Shown piece after piece: positions 1 through 14,033 of a stretch of DNA of 64,000 bases; position 1 is the stretch's first letter, and every line of letters begins with the position of its first letter. The stretch lies in contig WHVY01000001.1 of assembly GCA_022266195.1 (NCBI GenBank), forward strand, positions 18,104,001 through 18,168,000, read 5' to 3'. The stretch comes from Tetranychus cinnabarinus (taxonomy: Eukaryota; Arthropoda; Arachnida; Trombidiformes; Tetranychidae). The position numbers and the translations under genes are program-made. Below the pieces are notes generated by a model. It worked only from the letters and a program-made list of their open reading frames with translations, had not been told where the DNA came from and ran no database searches.

Positions 1-2
1 CT

Positions 3-442
3 GATTGGACCGTTGTCTTTCCCTGCAAGATGCCTGCTAAGGTCTATTGTTTTATGTTGTTGCCTGATGCTCTTGATGATATTGATTCCTTGACTTTAGC
101 AATCATCAATGCGAATGCTTTAACCCATGATAATACTACTCGTGTTATTAGTATGATGGTCACAATGACACTAAACGTGTTACCATGTGTATTAGTAGAG
201 TAAATCGGGAGAAATTTTCAGATGAGGATGGTGTCATTAAATACTTCGATCGATCAGCCATCATGTATGATCATATTGGTTTAGGTGTCTGTGCTAGATG
301 CCATTCATTTGAACATAATCGTGATTGTCCATTTGAGTTTTTACCTGGTATGCGACTTTGTGCTAACTGTCCACCTACTGTTAACATTGATCATACAACC
401 TATTCCCGTAAACGTCCTTCCCTTCATTATCATGTCTCTTGA
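3..442 (+). pseudogene. Broken gag-like zinc-knuckle fragment (retroelement ORF1 remnant)
   Basis: An open frame runs from base 3 to about 200, and a second frame from about 163 to 442 continues it, so one frame change is implied near 165-200. The second part contains CARCHSFEHNRDC, close to the CCHC knuckle of retroelement Gag/ORF1 proteins (CX2CX4HX3C here), and then a second CANC pair, as in the paired knuckles of jockey-like LINE ORF1 proteins. Nothing recognisable follows the stop at 442. Seen: the cysteine/histidine pattern and the frame break. Inferred: a decayed LINE ORF1. A cellular zinc-knuckle protein is the alternative. Confidence 0.4.
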
Positions 443-3400
443 TTAGTCCTCGACATTGATTATGATTATGATTGGGTCATCGTTCCTCAGACTCCTTTGT
501 TGTACTAATGAATTAATGAATTAATGTAATCTTAAGAAAAGGCGCCTCAACTTTTCTATTAATAAATAAATTTGAATTACTTTGATATTCATTTCTCTTT
601 ATTTCAATGTTTAAGGTGAAGCATCATTTATTGTTAACCATGAATATGCCTAACATCCAAATGTTTACATGAGTTTACATGAACTATTAAATTAAGAATT
701 ATCAGGTTTTTTGCTATTACATTGAGAGGTTCTGGTTACAGTCGAGTAGGCTATGTTACAGAGTTTGCATTTAGCTTGTGAGTTAAACGCTACATCAATA
801 CCGTCAATTTTCAGTATGAATTTGTTTTTCTACACCTCTTTATATTTACTTTCATTGTTAATAAATCTATAAATCTTGTATTCATTTTCATTTCATTTTT
901 TCCATCTCATTCTGTTGAGATTAGCCGGGCTAATCTCAACAAATTTTCGTCTGCAACGCTACATGGTATGCGCATATTAAATTAAAAATTTGGTTAGTTC
1001 GGTAGTTTTGGCAATAGCGTGGGTAATTTTCGCACATTTTTATAATGCAGTCTCTACTTATGCTAAGAAAGAGAAAGATTGATATTGCAATTTGAGAAGT
1101 AGAATTCCGAATCAAAGAATCGAAGATAAGGTCAAGCATATAAGGTCAAGGTCATATACGGGCACTCATTTATTTTACCTTCCAAAAAACTTTCATTTCC
1201 ATAGCGTTCAGTTAATCAATGGTTTCATTTTAATTTCATAAAAATTCGGCGACAAGACTGTATGAAATAAGTTCAGTACAATTTGAAATCAATTTAATCA
1301 ATTGTAAAACTTCGATTTCTTCAATTTTGTTTAGCAAGTGGTTTGAATAGTTACTAAAAGTTTCACAGTTTTAGCATCTATTCATGGTTAAATAAGCTAA
1401 TTGACTAATGATTAATCTGAGTGAAACAAAGTCAGTCAACTTTTCAATGCTCAAGTTTTGATGATAATGATATTACACTTGAAAGTAACACATAATTTTT
1501 CAACCACAATTGATGAAGTAAAGTGTAATAGATAAGACAAAAACTTTACCTTTCAGATTTATCATTATAATCTTCATCTCTTGAAATCCTTTATCCATCC
1601 TTCACTTAGTTGATAATGAAATTACTTTTCCCTAGTTTCCTCTCTTTACCTTCATTTTTGTTTCAAACTGAGTCATGATTGATGATTACTTTTTACACTC
1701 AATTTTCAATGCATTTTTACACTCTTCGCAACTCTTTAAACCACATTTACCAACAAAACAAGAAAACAAAAATTTCTTTTTGCTTCTTTCAATCCAAATC
1801 CAGTGTCAATTATTGACCATTCAATAATCACTTATCACTTCACCTCATCACCTAATGAATATTCATTCAACTGAATCGATGGAAACTTCATAATCAAGTC
1901 AAAACAAGTCAAACTAAATGTTTATTTCATTAATTTTCATCAATTTAGTTACCTTTATCTTAACCAAAAACTGAGAAGAGATGAAAGATTATTTTTTTTG
2001 TTGGATTCACACTTTTCAAGTCATTTTTCCTTCCTTTAACCACTTTGACAGCAAACTGATGATCAAGATGATCCATTAATTTTCCTCTCACTTCAAACCT
2101 TATTCATTCTCATCTTCATCATTACCTCATCTTGATGAGCATCATCATCATCATCACCCAAAATTCACATGAAAAGATATGGAAAAAGGTTTTTCTTTCC
2201 TCCATCAATCAGTTGACTTTTTTTCTCCCTTCATTGCAATCAATAATTTTCCATCAACATAATTAACTTTCAATTCAATTAGCAATTAACCAACAATCAA
2301 CAGTTTGAGTCGATCAACAATTGATCATTTTACGGACGCAAAAGCAAATAAAAAAAGACTTCATAAAAAGAAGAAAAAATTAAATTGGAAAAACGAAAAT
2401 TGCCAAAATTCCATTCATGACACTTTGCACATTTCAATACACTTATTCTCGTTGATTACATGGAAACTGGGCAAGCAGCGAAAAAATACAAAACTCGATA
2501 ACTTTTATTATTCCAAGTTGCCTGAGAATTGAAAATTGTGTTAAACATATGATAAGATAATAAAGTTTTCCCATCAACCCTAATTCACGGTAATAACATT
2601 GATCAAGTTAACTGTTAATAGCAAATCTATTCACGGTAAGTCTTTAACCAAATCTCATCAAACAAAAGTTTAACCAAGTTCAACCATGAAAAACAAAAGA
2701 CGAGCAAAGAAACCAGAGAAACTGAGAAAAGAAGGGAAAAAAAAGATTCGAACCTAAAACCTCAATAATCTGATGCTAATAATGCCTTAGGTGAGAAAGG
2801 TGAATAAGAAAAAAAACTCATTTCTTGCATTCATTTCTTGTTCCATGTAAAACTGAGAAAAACACATGAAAAGAGTAAAGTTGAAAGCTTATTCTGATTG
2901 GTGGTAATTGATGATGAAAATGAAAGAAAATGATGTTTGCAACTTTTTTTTCTCTTCTCTTCTCGCCTTTCGTTCCTCTTTCTTGTTGTTCAATTTCTCC
3001 TCCCAATCATTCTTTGCACATTCTTGTACAAACCTTTTTTCATCCACTGGCTAGTGTCCATTGATGATGGAAATGATGAACATTGTTTGACAAGAAAAGG
3101 ATTGCTGATGCAAAAGTTGTTATCTTGTTTGCTCTTCTCCCAAGTAGTGTTGCATTATTTAACTATTAATCTGACAGATTGAGTCAAAGTTTTACAGTTA
3201 CGGAAGAGTTAAGGTTAATAATGAGTAAAAGTGATGATCAGTGTGAAAGTGTTAAAGGTGAAACCCTGTTGTTAATGGAAATAATGAGCTCAACAAGAAT
3301 GAGTTTCTTTGTGGTCATTATCACTTCTTTTTTTGGGTTGCAATCTTTTTGTTTTTTCATCAACTTTTTTTGTTGCTTCTTTTGCAAACAAAAATTTGAC

Positions 3401-4440
3401 ATTCTTTTTGTCCTAAAATGACACAATTTTCATTTCGACTTTAATCTTGCCTTCATGGTTATTGCTTCATCAAGCTATGCTGTCGACACTCGCCAATAGA
3501 CTTGAATTTCATGGTGAAAATGGTTAGACAATGAAAGGTGAAGAAAATGGCGAGAAATTGATTCAAAGTGGTAATTGAATTGCGATGATAAATTACCATT
3601 GTTATTACAAATAATGGAACAATATTTACATAAAAAGAAAATTTGACCAATAAAGTTTCTCTGATGTTCCGTATCATTGAGCGGATAATAAACCTAATGA
3701 ACCGTTTCAATGTCCAAACAAGTAAACACGCAATGTTGATACAATTGATGGACGTTGAATGTGCGCTTTTCTTGTCCTCTGACCTTTTCAATGTTCAACT
3801 TGGTTGTAAAGACTATGAAAGAAGATGCAGAAAAAAATGATTTGAAAAGGTCAATAAACAGTGGATACATATAGAATGCATAAAAAAATGGACAAAACTT
3901 AGGTTGGGTCGAATTGGTTTCAACAAAAGGCTTTGAAAAGTTGACATTGCATCTCACCCAGTTGACTGGTTAAAGGTCACTTAACAATAGAGTGTCTTGG
4001 TTACTTGTCAAACATCAAACAATAAGGGTTGAATCGTTGAAGGTTAAACTTGTCAAAGGCCAAGAAAAAGATGAAAATAAAAGGTAAAAGATATTCAAGG
4101 TTGTCATTGAAATAATGCAAAATGGTTTACCATTAAAAGACTAATAAGCCTGTCTTTTTTTATTCACTTTCATCTCACTGATCAGGTCAAGGGTCTTTTC
4201 TTAGCTTTATCAGGCCATTTTTTACGGTCAAATATTTCACAGTATATTTCAACGATATTATCAACCAACGATAATCTTTCTCACCCTCTTATCATCATTA
4301 TCATTGTGACTAAATCTTCTTGCAATTTCATTGAAAGAAACAGAAATGGTCGTAACAATTGGTTCACGCATAGCCCAATCTGTTGCCGTTTTACCATATT
4401 TTATCACCAGTTTCATCGATACTTTACAATGCAAGCAAGG
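443..4440. other. Non-coding host DNA
   Basis: AT-rich sequence with runs of ATC/ATG triplets (for example around 2137-2160) and pyrimidine tracts. The short open frames here are low-complexity (Lys/Phe/Ser-rich), overlap on both strands and show no recognisable domain. I see no gene. Confidence 0.6.
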
Positions 4441-4449
4441 CTGGTTAAG

Positions 4450-5220
4450 CAATGAATCTTCAACCTAACAAAGTCCCTCTAATCCCATCAAATGAGACAC
4501 TTAGCTAGGGAAGCGAAATAACTTTGCATAGCTTCAATCGTCCTTTTCGAGTGCAAATTTTTGTCAACCATTTCATTCTTCGTTATCAGCATCATCATCT
4601 TTATCATTTTAATCACCTGCATCATCATCATCTTCATCATCGTCATTTTTTACTCATCATTTTCATCTTTCATTTCCATGTTTATCATCATTTAAACCAT
4701 TTATTTCTGATCGTCTGAGAGTCTAGTTAGTTAGGCCATGAGCCATGGATCATTCAACCTAATAAGGTGACTCTTGCCCCATCAAATGTAGCGTATTGAA
4801 GGGTATCTTGCGCGTTAAGTGATTTTTCATTTCAAGGCACTTTCAACTAGCAACTTACACTATCATCATCATCTTTTCATCATCATCATCCTCTTTATCT
4901 TCATATTCATCAAAATTTTTATGATGATCCAAGTCTAGTAAGTCTTTAAGAAATGGATCTTGCTAAGTCTTAAAGTCACTCTCGTCTCATCAGATATGTC
5001 ATAGACTAAGAGCATCTCCTTCACGAAAACAAAATTTAAATTTCCATTCTCATCTTTCTTTTCATCTTTACCATCTTTGTCTCCACATTTATTACCATTT
5101 TCATCAAATTTTTCTGATCCTCTAAGCCAGTTTAGTCAGGCTGTATTATTTATACCTTTCAACCTAAGCAACCCACTTTTATCCCATCGATTGAATCACT
5201 CAATAAGGTCATTTCACACG
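4450..5220. repeat. Decayed dispersed/tandem repeat, cluster 1 (about four units)
   Basis: Four diverged copies start near 4453, 4740, 4949 and 5151, about 200-290 bp apart. Each holds a core like 'caacctaa(c/t)aa' followed by 'ctcgtcccatcaaatgt' and then 'cac...agggta'. The DNA between copies is ATC-rich microsatellite. The same core recurs in a second cluster at 8.8-9.4 kb. No coding potential. Confidence 0.5.
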
Positions 5221-8200
5221 TTGACTACTTTTTATATTACTCACAATTTTCAAGTTTGTAAATTCATCTCATTCATCACTCTCATGCATTTCATATTCTC
5301 CATATATTCCCACATGACATGTGTGTGTCCACATACTATTTTTCCAATATGAATGTCAAATTGAGAAGCGAGAAAGAAGTCAAGACAAGTCTAACCATAT
5401 TGATAACTGTTTAAGAGTAAATGAGTGTTGAATTTTTTGGCTTTTTACACACATTTTTCTCGTTCTCTCACAACTTTCCCAAAATTAATGATAAATAAGA
5501 GGTTTGAAATGACCATTTGTACTTCCCATCCTTGCTTGATTTAATCTTGACCAATGTGATTACTACTGCAGATGAACATGCAACATTGATTTTCATTTTC
5601 TTGCTCAAGTTTTCCACTTTTTCTCCATCAAAAAACTCTCAATGCTCTAATTGAATACAAGTTTGAATCAACTTTTATTTACCTTTGTTTGCACAAAGAT
5701 GAATATTTTGAACCATTTTGCAGCTTCATCACTGACATTCAATGTGATTCAGATGTGAAACTTTCCCCTGTTTACCAAAATTTTACTTGATCCATCATGT
5801 TTAGCCCTCTTATTTGAGACAAGTTGATTGAAGAAACGTGCAAAATCATCTTCACTCTTTCATAGCATTTCATCTCATTGAAACGCCTATCAAGTTTATC
5901 ATCAAAAATGATTAGCAAGATGAACATGATGATAAACATGATGATGATTAAGTTTGTTGTTTTTGTTTAATGTTGCTAATGCACCACAAAATCAAATAAA
6001 AGTTGAAATGTTCATTCAAAGTTGCCAAAGATTTTTCGATGATTCAATCTCAATTCATTTCAACCTCTTATTTTCACCTTTTTGCGTTTCATTTTGAAAT
6101 GAAAATTGTAGCCTGAAGCAAGGTGAGAACATGAAAATCAGACGAAAAAAAGTCTAAATTAGAAAGTGACCCTGTTGAATAACATGAAGTAATGTTTAAT
6201 AAAAGACAAATGAACAATTCTCAATTGGGAATGAAATGATGAAAAGTTGAATTAAAACTGGGAGTGAAAATTATTGTTTTAACAAGTTTGATAAACTTTC
6301 ATTAACTAATGATTATTGAAATGCTTGCGAAGCAAATTAATCATTTTCAAGTTCAATTAAAAGTCTCTTGAGGCTTTGAGAGATTGAATATAAACTTGAG
6401 CCAGAATGAAAAGTGAATCTAAATCAACAATTAAATTACTCCAACAAATGTGATTAGAAATGGAATAAAAATTCATTTTTTTCTCACTTCAATCCTTTCA
6501 TTTGAATAAATAATCGTGATTTGAATTTGCACAAATCGAAAGATGTAAAGATGGAAAATTGATAAACTTGGAAATGCAAAAAGATGAAAAAAGTGGAGAA
6601 AAAAATGAAGAGAAAAAAGTTTCATTTTTCTCATTTTCTTCTCATAAAGTTTCAAAATGATTTTCAGTCTGACCCGAGGCTAAACAAGGCTAACAGTGCA
6701 ACCTCAAATGATCCTCAAATGATTAGTGTTTTTTGCCCTTTAATCTATGGCAACATTTTGACCATACAAATGTTGAAAGGCGATTATCAATTTAGCATTT
6801 TATTTGTGCATCCAAAAAAAGAAACTGAAAAAAGCTTTTCAAGTTGAAAATTAATGTTGAAATGATTGGGGAATTAAGTTGGAGCGTAAAATAAAACACT
6901 TTTAACCCTCAATCAAGTTGATCAACGTGAAAATTAAAGATTCATAAGTTGTTAAAGAGCAAAAACAACTTAAGATTTTTTGTGATAACTTTTTTCTTCT
7001 TCTTCCATCAGATAATCGGAACTGATATGCAATTTTGATTTGCGATTAAAGTCAACCTTTAAGCTCACCTTGTTTTTGGACAACTTTTTTTTCTTTGTTC
7101 ATATTTGGTTGAATAATAATTTTGGGTAAAGACAAATAGTTTTGACCCTTGATCAAAGGTAAGACTAATATTGACATTAAAGCTAACTCAATCTTGATTT
7201 GCCTCCTGGCAATGTAATTAAAATAACCTGTCAAACGATTTTGCCTTTTTTCTCATTTCTACCTGAGTTTTTAAAAGATCAAATTGAGTTTATTTAAAAG
7301 TAAAACTAAGATGATTAGCCAATGATTATTAACATGCAATGTTAAGTAGGATTACAAATGTTGACTTATTTAAGCATTTGTTCAACTTTGTTTTTTTTTT
7401 GGATAAATTGAAACTTATTTTCCCATTTTGACAATTTTCCAATTGATTTAAATTCTGATGAAAAAATTCTGGATTACATTTTTTCGTGTTTCGAGTTTTG
7501 GGAAAATCATTTCTTCTTCTCAAACTTGATGGCCTTAAACAAAGGCAAACACTATTGATTTCAATTGATATTGAATGGCCAACATGATTTCATTTGAAAG
7601 AATATCTTTTTTTATTGAAATTTTTGGCAAAAGTTTGAGCCCTTTTCTTTCATTTGAATGCTCTTGAAATCTTTTCTCTTTATTGCATGATTCATTGATT
7701 GAACAAGTTATCATGATAAAGTAGGCTTGATAAATTGATGCTGACCAAAACTAAAGTAAATCTGTAAGTCTAAAAAGTAAACAGACTAAAAGCTTAATCC
7801 ACTCAATTGAAAGGATTGGTTGACTTTAATCTTGATACATGATCTTCATCACCCAACCCAAGAGGTAGAATGAAAAAAATTGGAGAAAAAATGGAAAAGC
7901 TCAAGAATCTCATGGTAATCATCATCATCTTTATCATCCTGATCATCATAAAACAAGTAAACAAGGTGCACCTAATCTGCTCATGAGATGCATAAAGATT
8001 CACAAAAGGGTCAAACTTATTCAGTTTGCTTGGCTTTACAAAGGAAAAGTGCGAAAGATAAAAAATTGATTTCATCTTTTCCATTGCAAGATTATTGCGA
8101 TTATGATATAAAATGATAAAAGTTGCCATTTAGATTCAACTTTCCATTGTAAAGTAACAATTGGTTTAATCCGTTTTGTCATCATTTTTTATCATTCCAA

Positions 8201-8770
8201 TGTAATGATCATGATCAATGGAAATGACAGCAAATGTGTGATATAAAATACCGAATATACTATTACATGGAAAAAGAAATTATTTGTCAACAATATTTGA
8301 AAAGATATCACAATATGCTTTAAACACTTTACGCTTTATCACAATTTACTATTACTACTTTCATTCACTAATGATGTATTTGTAAAAGTGTCAAAAATTT
8401 GTTACATCAAGAAGAAATAAAGATGATGAAGATGATGGAGAAGAAGAAGAAAAGGGATGAAAAAAATGAAGAAAGCTCATCTAATAACAAGCATATTATT
8501 ATATTAATAATATGCTTTTTTTGCTTCTCCTGATTGACAGCTAATGTTTACCAAGATAACAATTTGGCAAAATGTTTAAATTGAGAGACAAAGTTACAAT
8601 CAATGGAAACCAAATGTTCATGTTGATTTGTACATGTCTGTGTAAATAAGCATAATGGTTTCCTTGAAAATAAATTCATCAACAATTTGTCACCAATTTG
8701 AATACTTTGCTTCGCACATTTTTCTCATAGTTTTGGTTGGTTTTGTTTTCAATTTACAATTCAACTTAAC
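5221..8770. other. Non-coding host DNA
   Basis: AT-rich, with scattered ATG/ATC triplet runs (about 5925-5945) and a palindromic AT stretch near 8488-8515. Short low-complexity frames only. Nothing else recognised. Confidence 0.6.
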
Positions 8771-8774
8771 CAGC

Positions 8775-9400
8775 TCCGTAGGTAGGTACAAGAGATTATA
8801 TCTTCAACCCAACAAAGCCATTCTCGTCCCATAAGATGTGACACACATTGAGGGAAACTTGCGGATTTAAATTAACTTAATCAAACTCAGTAATTAGGTA
8901 CCCATTCTAGGTAAGTGTTTAACCCAACCAATTCCCTCTTGTCCCATCAGATGTTACACATAGTAAGGGTACTTTACGGACCGAAATCCTACTTAACTAA
9001 ACTCGGTAGTTAGTTACGAGAGGTGACCCATTTGAGATGTGGAATCAAACCCACAAGGTCGGTGTTTTACCCATCAGATCAGACATATGGTAAGGGTACT
9101 TTATGGACTGAAATTTAACTTGATTTGAAACCCAGTAGGTAGGTACAAGGGAAGATATCTTAAACCAAATAAAGTACCTCTCATCCCATCAGATGTAAGC
9201 TATGGTCAGACTGCTTTACGGTATTTTCATCGTGATTTTGTAGCTTCCTATTTTCAATTTCAATCTTCATTTTTGTATCATTATTCATCATTTTGATCAA
9301 TATTTTCTGATCATCTTTTAAATTTGGTTAGGGACTTGAGACCTAGCAAAGTCACTCTTATCCCATTAAATTTATCACCCTGTTAGGCCTTATCGAATGC
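8775..9400. repeat. Decayed repeat, cluster 2 (about five units)
   Basis: Diverged copies of the same family as 4450-5220, with cores near 8808, 8920, 9060, 9150 and 9335. The better-preserved copies read 'gtaggtaggtacaag', then 'cccatcagatgt', then 'agggtactttacgga', which gives a consensus of roughly 120-150 bp. No open frame is shared between copies, so this is probably an old non-coding repeat. Confidence 0.5.
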
Positions 9401-12400
9401 TCAATATTTAACAATTTCATTCAATTTCTAGGCTTGAAATTTCCATCATCATCATAATCTTTGTGCTTTTTTTCATCATAATCATCCTTTATTTTTATTT
9501 TCTAATAACTAAGTTTATTATATTTTATCTTTTAGTCACTTTTATTATTACTTTCAGACAAAAAGCAAACTTTTTTAGATGAAAAGTTACCAGAATTTAA
9601 AGTTGGATTGTTGAAAAAATAGCAATAAAAGATGAAAAGGTTGGCCAAGATGATGAGAGGAATGATGAAAAGAAGATGAGAAAATGTATAAATATTACAA
9701 AGGAGAAAAAAAGGTCATTGAAATGAAAAGAAATATGGATGTAAAATATAAAAGGAAACGATGCTATTTTTGCTGAGCATTGGCAATGAGTTTGAGTTAG
9801 TTTTCCTCACACATCTTCAGCTTGTTATTACAAAAACAGTGAACAAAAGGATCCAGAAAAAGATTGACCAAAAAGTGAAACACTTTTTACCAACCGATCT
9901 ACTCCATCTACCGGCTTTCTTAGTACTTGCCATTTTCAAATTTAAAAACATGATCCATCTTCAGACAAACAATTAAAAGACTAAAAATACATCAAACAGT
10001 ATCTGTTCAAATAAAAAGTCAACTTCAAAAAAAGGAAAACAAAATCTCAAGAAATCTGAAAAAATCTCACTTTAAAAATCCCTTTCCAGATAAAACTTCA
10101 GTTTCATTTGTAAATCATCCTTTTGATTTGTTCATTTGCATTTACCATTTAATAAATCTCAATTTTCAATGTTTTGCATTTGGACACAAAAAAAGCTTTT
10201 ATTCAATTAATTCAACTTCATTTGATTAGCAACAGCAAAAGTTGAACATGAATGTTGGTTAATTTAAAAATGATTGATTATTTACTTTTGTTTTTTACTT
10301 TGCTTTCTTTTCCCATCTCATTCAGCCCATAGTGTTTAACCCTGTAAAATGACCATTTCAAGCAATTATTATTAATTGAAAATGATTCTAATCACGAAAG
10401 AGTGAAAACATGAAACTGTTATTAACTAACTAATTATGTTAATGGTAAACAGAAGCAGTAATTGTATCTTGAAATTCAAATGCAAATGAGTCCTAAACTT
10501 GTAAACTGTTTATTGATCATTAAATATGCGTAAAAAGATTGCAAAGTGTTGGAGCAAAATTAAAGACAATTGTCCAATCGATACTTGCATCTACAACAAA
10601 TGAGCAATTATCTAACAAGAAGTATGGTGAGCAAAACCAACAATCAATATTAACCATTGAATAGTTTTCAAGTTTATCGAGCAATTGTTGTTTCATTAAT
10701 ATTGTATCACAAGTTAAGCTCATTTCCAATGGATTATGTTTTCATCATTTGACAATCAATTTAATCTGAATTGGTAATGGGAAAGTTTGACCAATTTTAC
10801 TCGATATAAATTGATATTGTTAAAAAAAGAGAAAAAAAAGAAATTGAATTAATATGATCAATGATTATCATGATAGTAATGATGAGGGATGATTGGTGAG
10901 TTATAATCGTATTAAGTGAGAAGAGAGAAGAAGAAAAAATATTAGAATTGGCAGAACAACATTATGATGATGAAAAGGTTTATTATTGGTTTTCTTGCTT
11001 TACTTTACCAAAGGATAATCTTTATCATTTTTTCAACGTTTTTCTTCTTCTTTTCGCGATTCGAACAAAAGTTTAAAAAGAAAACTGAAAATGTGATATG
11101 AAAAAAGAGGGAGGATGATGAGGTTTGAAGCGTCAACTCTTGGATGAGGTTTGATGAGCTAAGTGAAGATGATGAAAGTTGCAGGAGCAATTGTAAAGGA
11201 TGGTTAAATGTCCTTGTGTGATCAAAGAGACAGTTCAATATTGATGGATAATTTTTTAGATTCAATTGAGGGTAAACCAAGTGGGTTGGCAATTTATACC
11301 GTCAAGATTATATATCATTTTCATGACCAAGGAATGGTTTAAAGTTGATGTTTGCTCCAAGTTGATGGAAGGAAATAACGAAATGGAAAATTTTGTCAGA
11401 AAAATTGACATTTTTCCTTTTTCTTTTCAAATTTTCACTCCCAGTTTCCACACTCTTTTTGCATTGCATTTTTCAAGTCGCTTTGATTTTTAGCGTTTTC
11501 ACTGTTTATTCTTGTCCAATTGTTTCTTTACATTTCCTTTTGACCATTTCACTTGGAAAAATGTATTGACAAATGAACTTTTATTATGTGACTGGACAGG
11601 GAGTTTAACTGGGAGTGATTTGGCTGATAATAGATAATTGTAATGATGATAAGTGATAGAGAGGAAAATTCTGTGGGATGAAATTTTCTCTTTGCATGAT
11701 TAACTGTTGATCCATTTTTGTTGCTCTTTTGGTTCAGGGAATGGAGCTCGGATGAGAAGAAGCAAATGATGAATACAAGAATGGAAATTGTTCACCTATC
11801 AATGTACACATAACTGTGTTTATGTTGCTGTTGGTCAATTCCGATTGTCTGGATAAGAAGATGAGGAAAGATGAAAGAAATTAATCTCAACATTGAAACT
11901 TGCAATCACTAATAATAATGACAAGTTTATTTCTTTTCTTGCCTTTTTGCCTTGTTCTCTTTTTGGGCTCATTTTGACCAAAAGATATGGTCACCAATGG
12001 ACCAAACATCCTGATGGTACAAAATTACAAATGATAAGGAAGTTCAACTTTTCCTTTGCTTTCAATGGAAATGGAAAGAAACTTGACTTGGAGTCGCTCT
12101 AATTTTTGTACCACAAACAATGCAATTCAACAGCTAAAGATAACTTTTTCCCTCCCAGTTCAACTTACACACAATTTGATATCTTTAACGAGCATTTTTA
12201 CACATTTTTTCAAGATAACTTATTTACTTTATTGATTGATCAAGTAATTTTCATTGATTCACGGCGTATCAATAAAGCTTCACTTTCATATTCTTGTCAA
12301 GTGAATATCATCATCACCATCAGCATCATTATCTTTTCCTTCTCTCTTCCGTTTTCATCCTTCGCCTCATCACTTTCAAAACTGGATAAACTTACAAAAA

Positions 12401-12417
12401 GATGCAATTATTGTTGT
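9401..12417. other. Non-coding host DNA
   Basis: AT-rich with no recognisable domains in the short frames. CAGGGAGT/CTGGGAGT-type words occur at about 11441 and as a pair at 11597-11621. Confidence 0.55.
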
Positions 12418-12475
12418 ACAGGGCTATTCAGGCTCCTTTACTTCTCGTTTTGTTCAATGGCTTACGAACCTAAAG
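12418..12475 (+). repeat. Dispersed repeat copy A (matches 21809-21866)
   Basis: Begins 'acagggctattcag' and stays alignable over about 50 bases with the segment at 21809, with a handful of substitutions. In one frame both copies read RAIQ followed by a Leu-rich stretch, so it may be a scrap of a decayed mobile-element gene. Confidence 0.5.
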
Positions 12476-12532
12476 AGTTAGCGCACTAAACATGAATGCA
12501 TGTTATTGGATTGCAACTTCGTTGTTTGAAAA

Positions 12533-13105
12533 ATGTTCCAACAAACAAATATCATTGATTCTCAGATTCTCAGGTTCTCAGATTACTCATTGATTCAGGT
12601 TAAGTTCATGTCACATCAGAACCACGTTTATTGTCGTACTAAAACTATGAAGTTGCTCAATAAATCCTATCCTTGTCCCAACTTTCCATTAAGTAAACCT
12701 GTTAACATTTCCTTCAAAATAGATGAATTCATCTATTCGCCTTCAGCCTTAAACAATGAACAATTTAAAATTGCGGAAGATTGGAGTTTTAAGGTAAACG
12801 TCAACCTAGAATCATTTTGGACTGCCAACAATACGATCAAGATAGAAGACACCTTGATAAATCAGATTTAGGCAAACCAAATTGATTCTATTTCAAATGC
12901 AACAACAGTGTCAATACTTATCATAGTACTTCTTATCTCGTTAGTTCTAATTAGCTTGATAACGTTAATACTTTTGAGACTCTTGATGCAAACAAAAAGA
13001 CAAATAGTTTCGATAGACGGAATACAGGTAGAAAATGGAAGCATCACACACAAAAAGAGAGAAAACAAAGAAATTTTCAATTCACCCATCCCTTTTCCAC
13101 CTTAA
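12533..13105 (+). pseudogene. Broken single-pass membrane protein frame (envelope-like remnant?)
   Basis: Two consecutive open stretches in the same frame (12533-12871 and 12872-13105) are separated by a single TAG at 12869. The first half is hydrophilic with cysteines (VYC, YPC) and Asn-rich potential glycosylation sites (NIS, NNT). The second starts with another potential site (NAT), then a strong hydrophobic segment of about 25 residues (about 12905-12985), then a basic tail. Ectodomain, membrane anchor and short cytoplasmic tail is the C-terminal layout of a type I membrane protein, including retroelement or viral envelopes. No family is recognised. A decayed repeat lies just upstream and a LINE fragment just downstream, which fits transposon-derived debris. 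Confidence 0.3.
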
Positions 13106-13324
13106 CTATTATTTCTTTTCTATTACCATCATAAAATTCTTTCATAATAACCATCGTTACGCTTACTCCAATCAATCTATTTAAATCCAATTTAATCGAA
13201 AAAATCATTTATTAATGCATTACAACGTTTAATGAACATAATCATCATAACCAACGCTTAAAATCGCTGTCTAACACTTCACTTCCTAGATTAAAGACCT
13301 TCAATAATTCTCTTTTGTCACTGT

Positions 13325-14033
13325 GAAGATAACAGAGCTTCTTCCAAATCAAAATCCATGGTTAATAAACGATGATCTGAACCATGAAGAACCATGTGTA
13401 ACATATAGCGCAGTTTCATCCATACTTCTTGAACCAATAGAAAAATCATTCACGGTGTGTGTTGTACCTCGCATTCACGTGTGATTTAAACCTCTTCGCA
13501 GATCGTTTAAAACATTTATCCCTGCGTCCGTTAAAGTGTTAAAAAGAAAGTCTCCTCTTCTGTGCTTGTGTGGATGGGGCGAGTTATCAGTTGTCCAAGA
13601 CGAATGGTATGCGTTGAAATCACCCGTAGTTAGAATAAGGTCCAAGTTCCGTAAATTTTTAACCATATTGAAAAGATTGGTAATGACCTTTTGGAATCTT
13701 TCAAATGGCATTATTTCGGTATTCCATGTTGTTAAATGGAAAAAAGACACAAACGCATGTTACTTTAGTTCAGAAGAATAACACAGATCAACTCGCAGAC
13801 GTATCGGGCGATGAGATAAACTCCAGAGAAGGACCGTGATTAATCTTAATAGATGAAGAATTTGGGTGATCAGAATCTATGATGGTTATTCCTTCTACAT
13901 CACGTTCCTGTATCTCACTTTGTACTACCTCAGTTAAAACACAAATATCTACATCTTCTTTCCACGGATGGTCATCTAAAAAGACGGTAGCTGGTCGAGT
14001 GCCACAATTACCATAGCGAACTCCTGTTTGCAA
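13325..14033 (-). pseudogene. Truncated LINE (non-LTR retrotransposon) endonuclease fragment
   Basis: Three minus-strand frames together cover most of an apurinic-type endonuclease (EEP) domain. 14033-13788 has the N-terminal part with DICVLTEVV, where the family has its 'DI..L.E' motif. 13750-13475 has LILTTGDFNAYHSSW, the GDFNAHH/W metal-binding motif. A third frame near 13400-13340 has HGSDHRLL, the SDH catalytic motif. The frame changes at about 13770 and 13470, and no reverse transcriptase follows, so this is a dead, truncated copy. The clade (jockey-like is plausible) cannot be fixed from this fragment. Confidence 0.8.

Noticed and set aside
4524..4718. His-rich 64-residue frame
   Set aside because: It is a translation of an ATC microsatellite, with no start context or domain.
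12106..12489. 127-residue frame
   Set aside because: AT-rich Phe/Ser-biased sequence overlapping a dispersed repeat; no domain.
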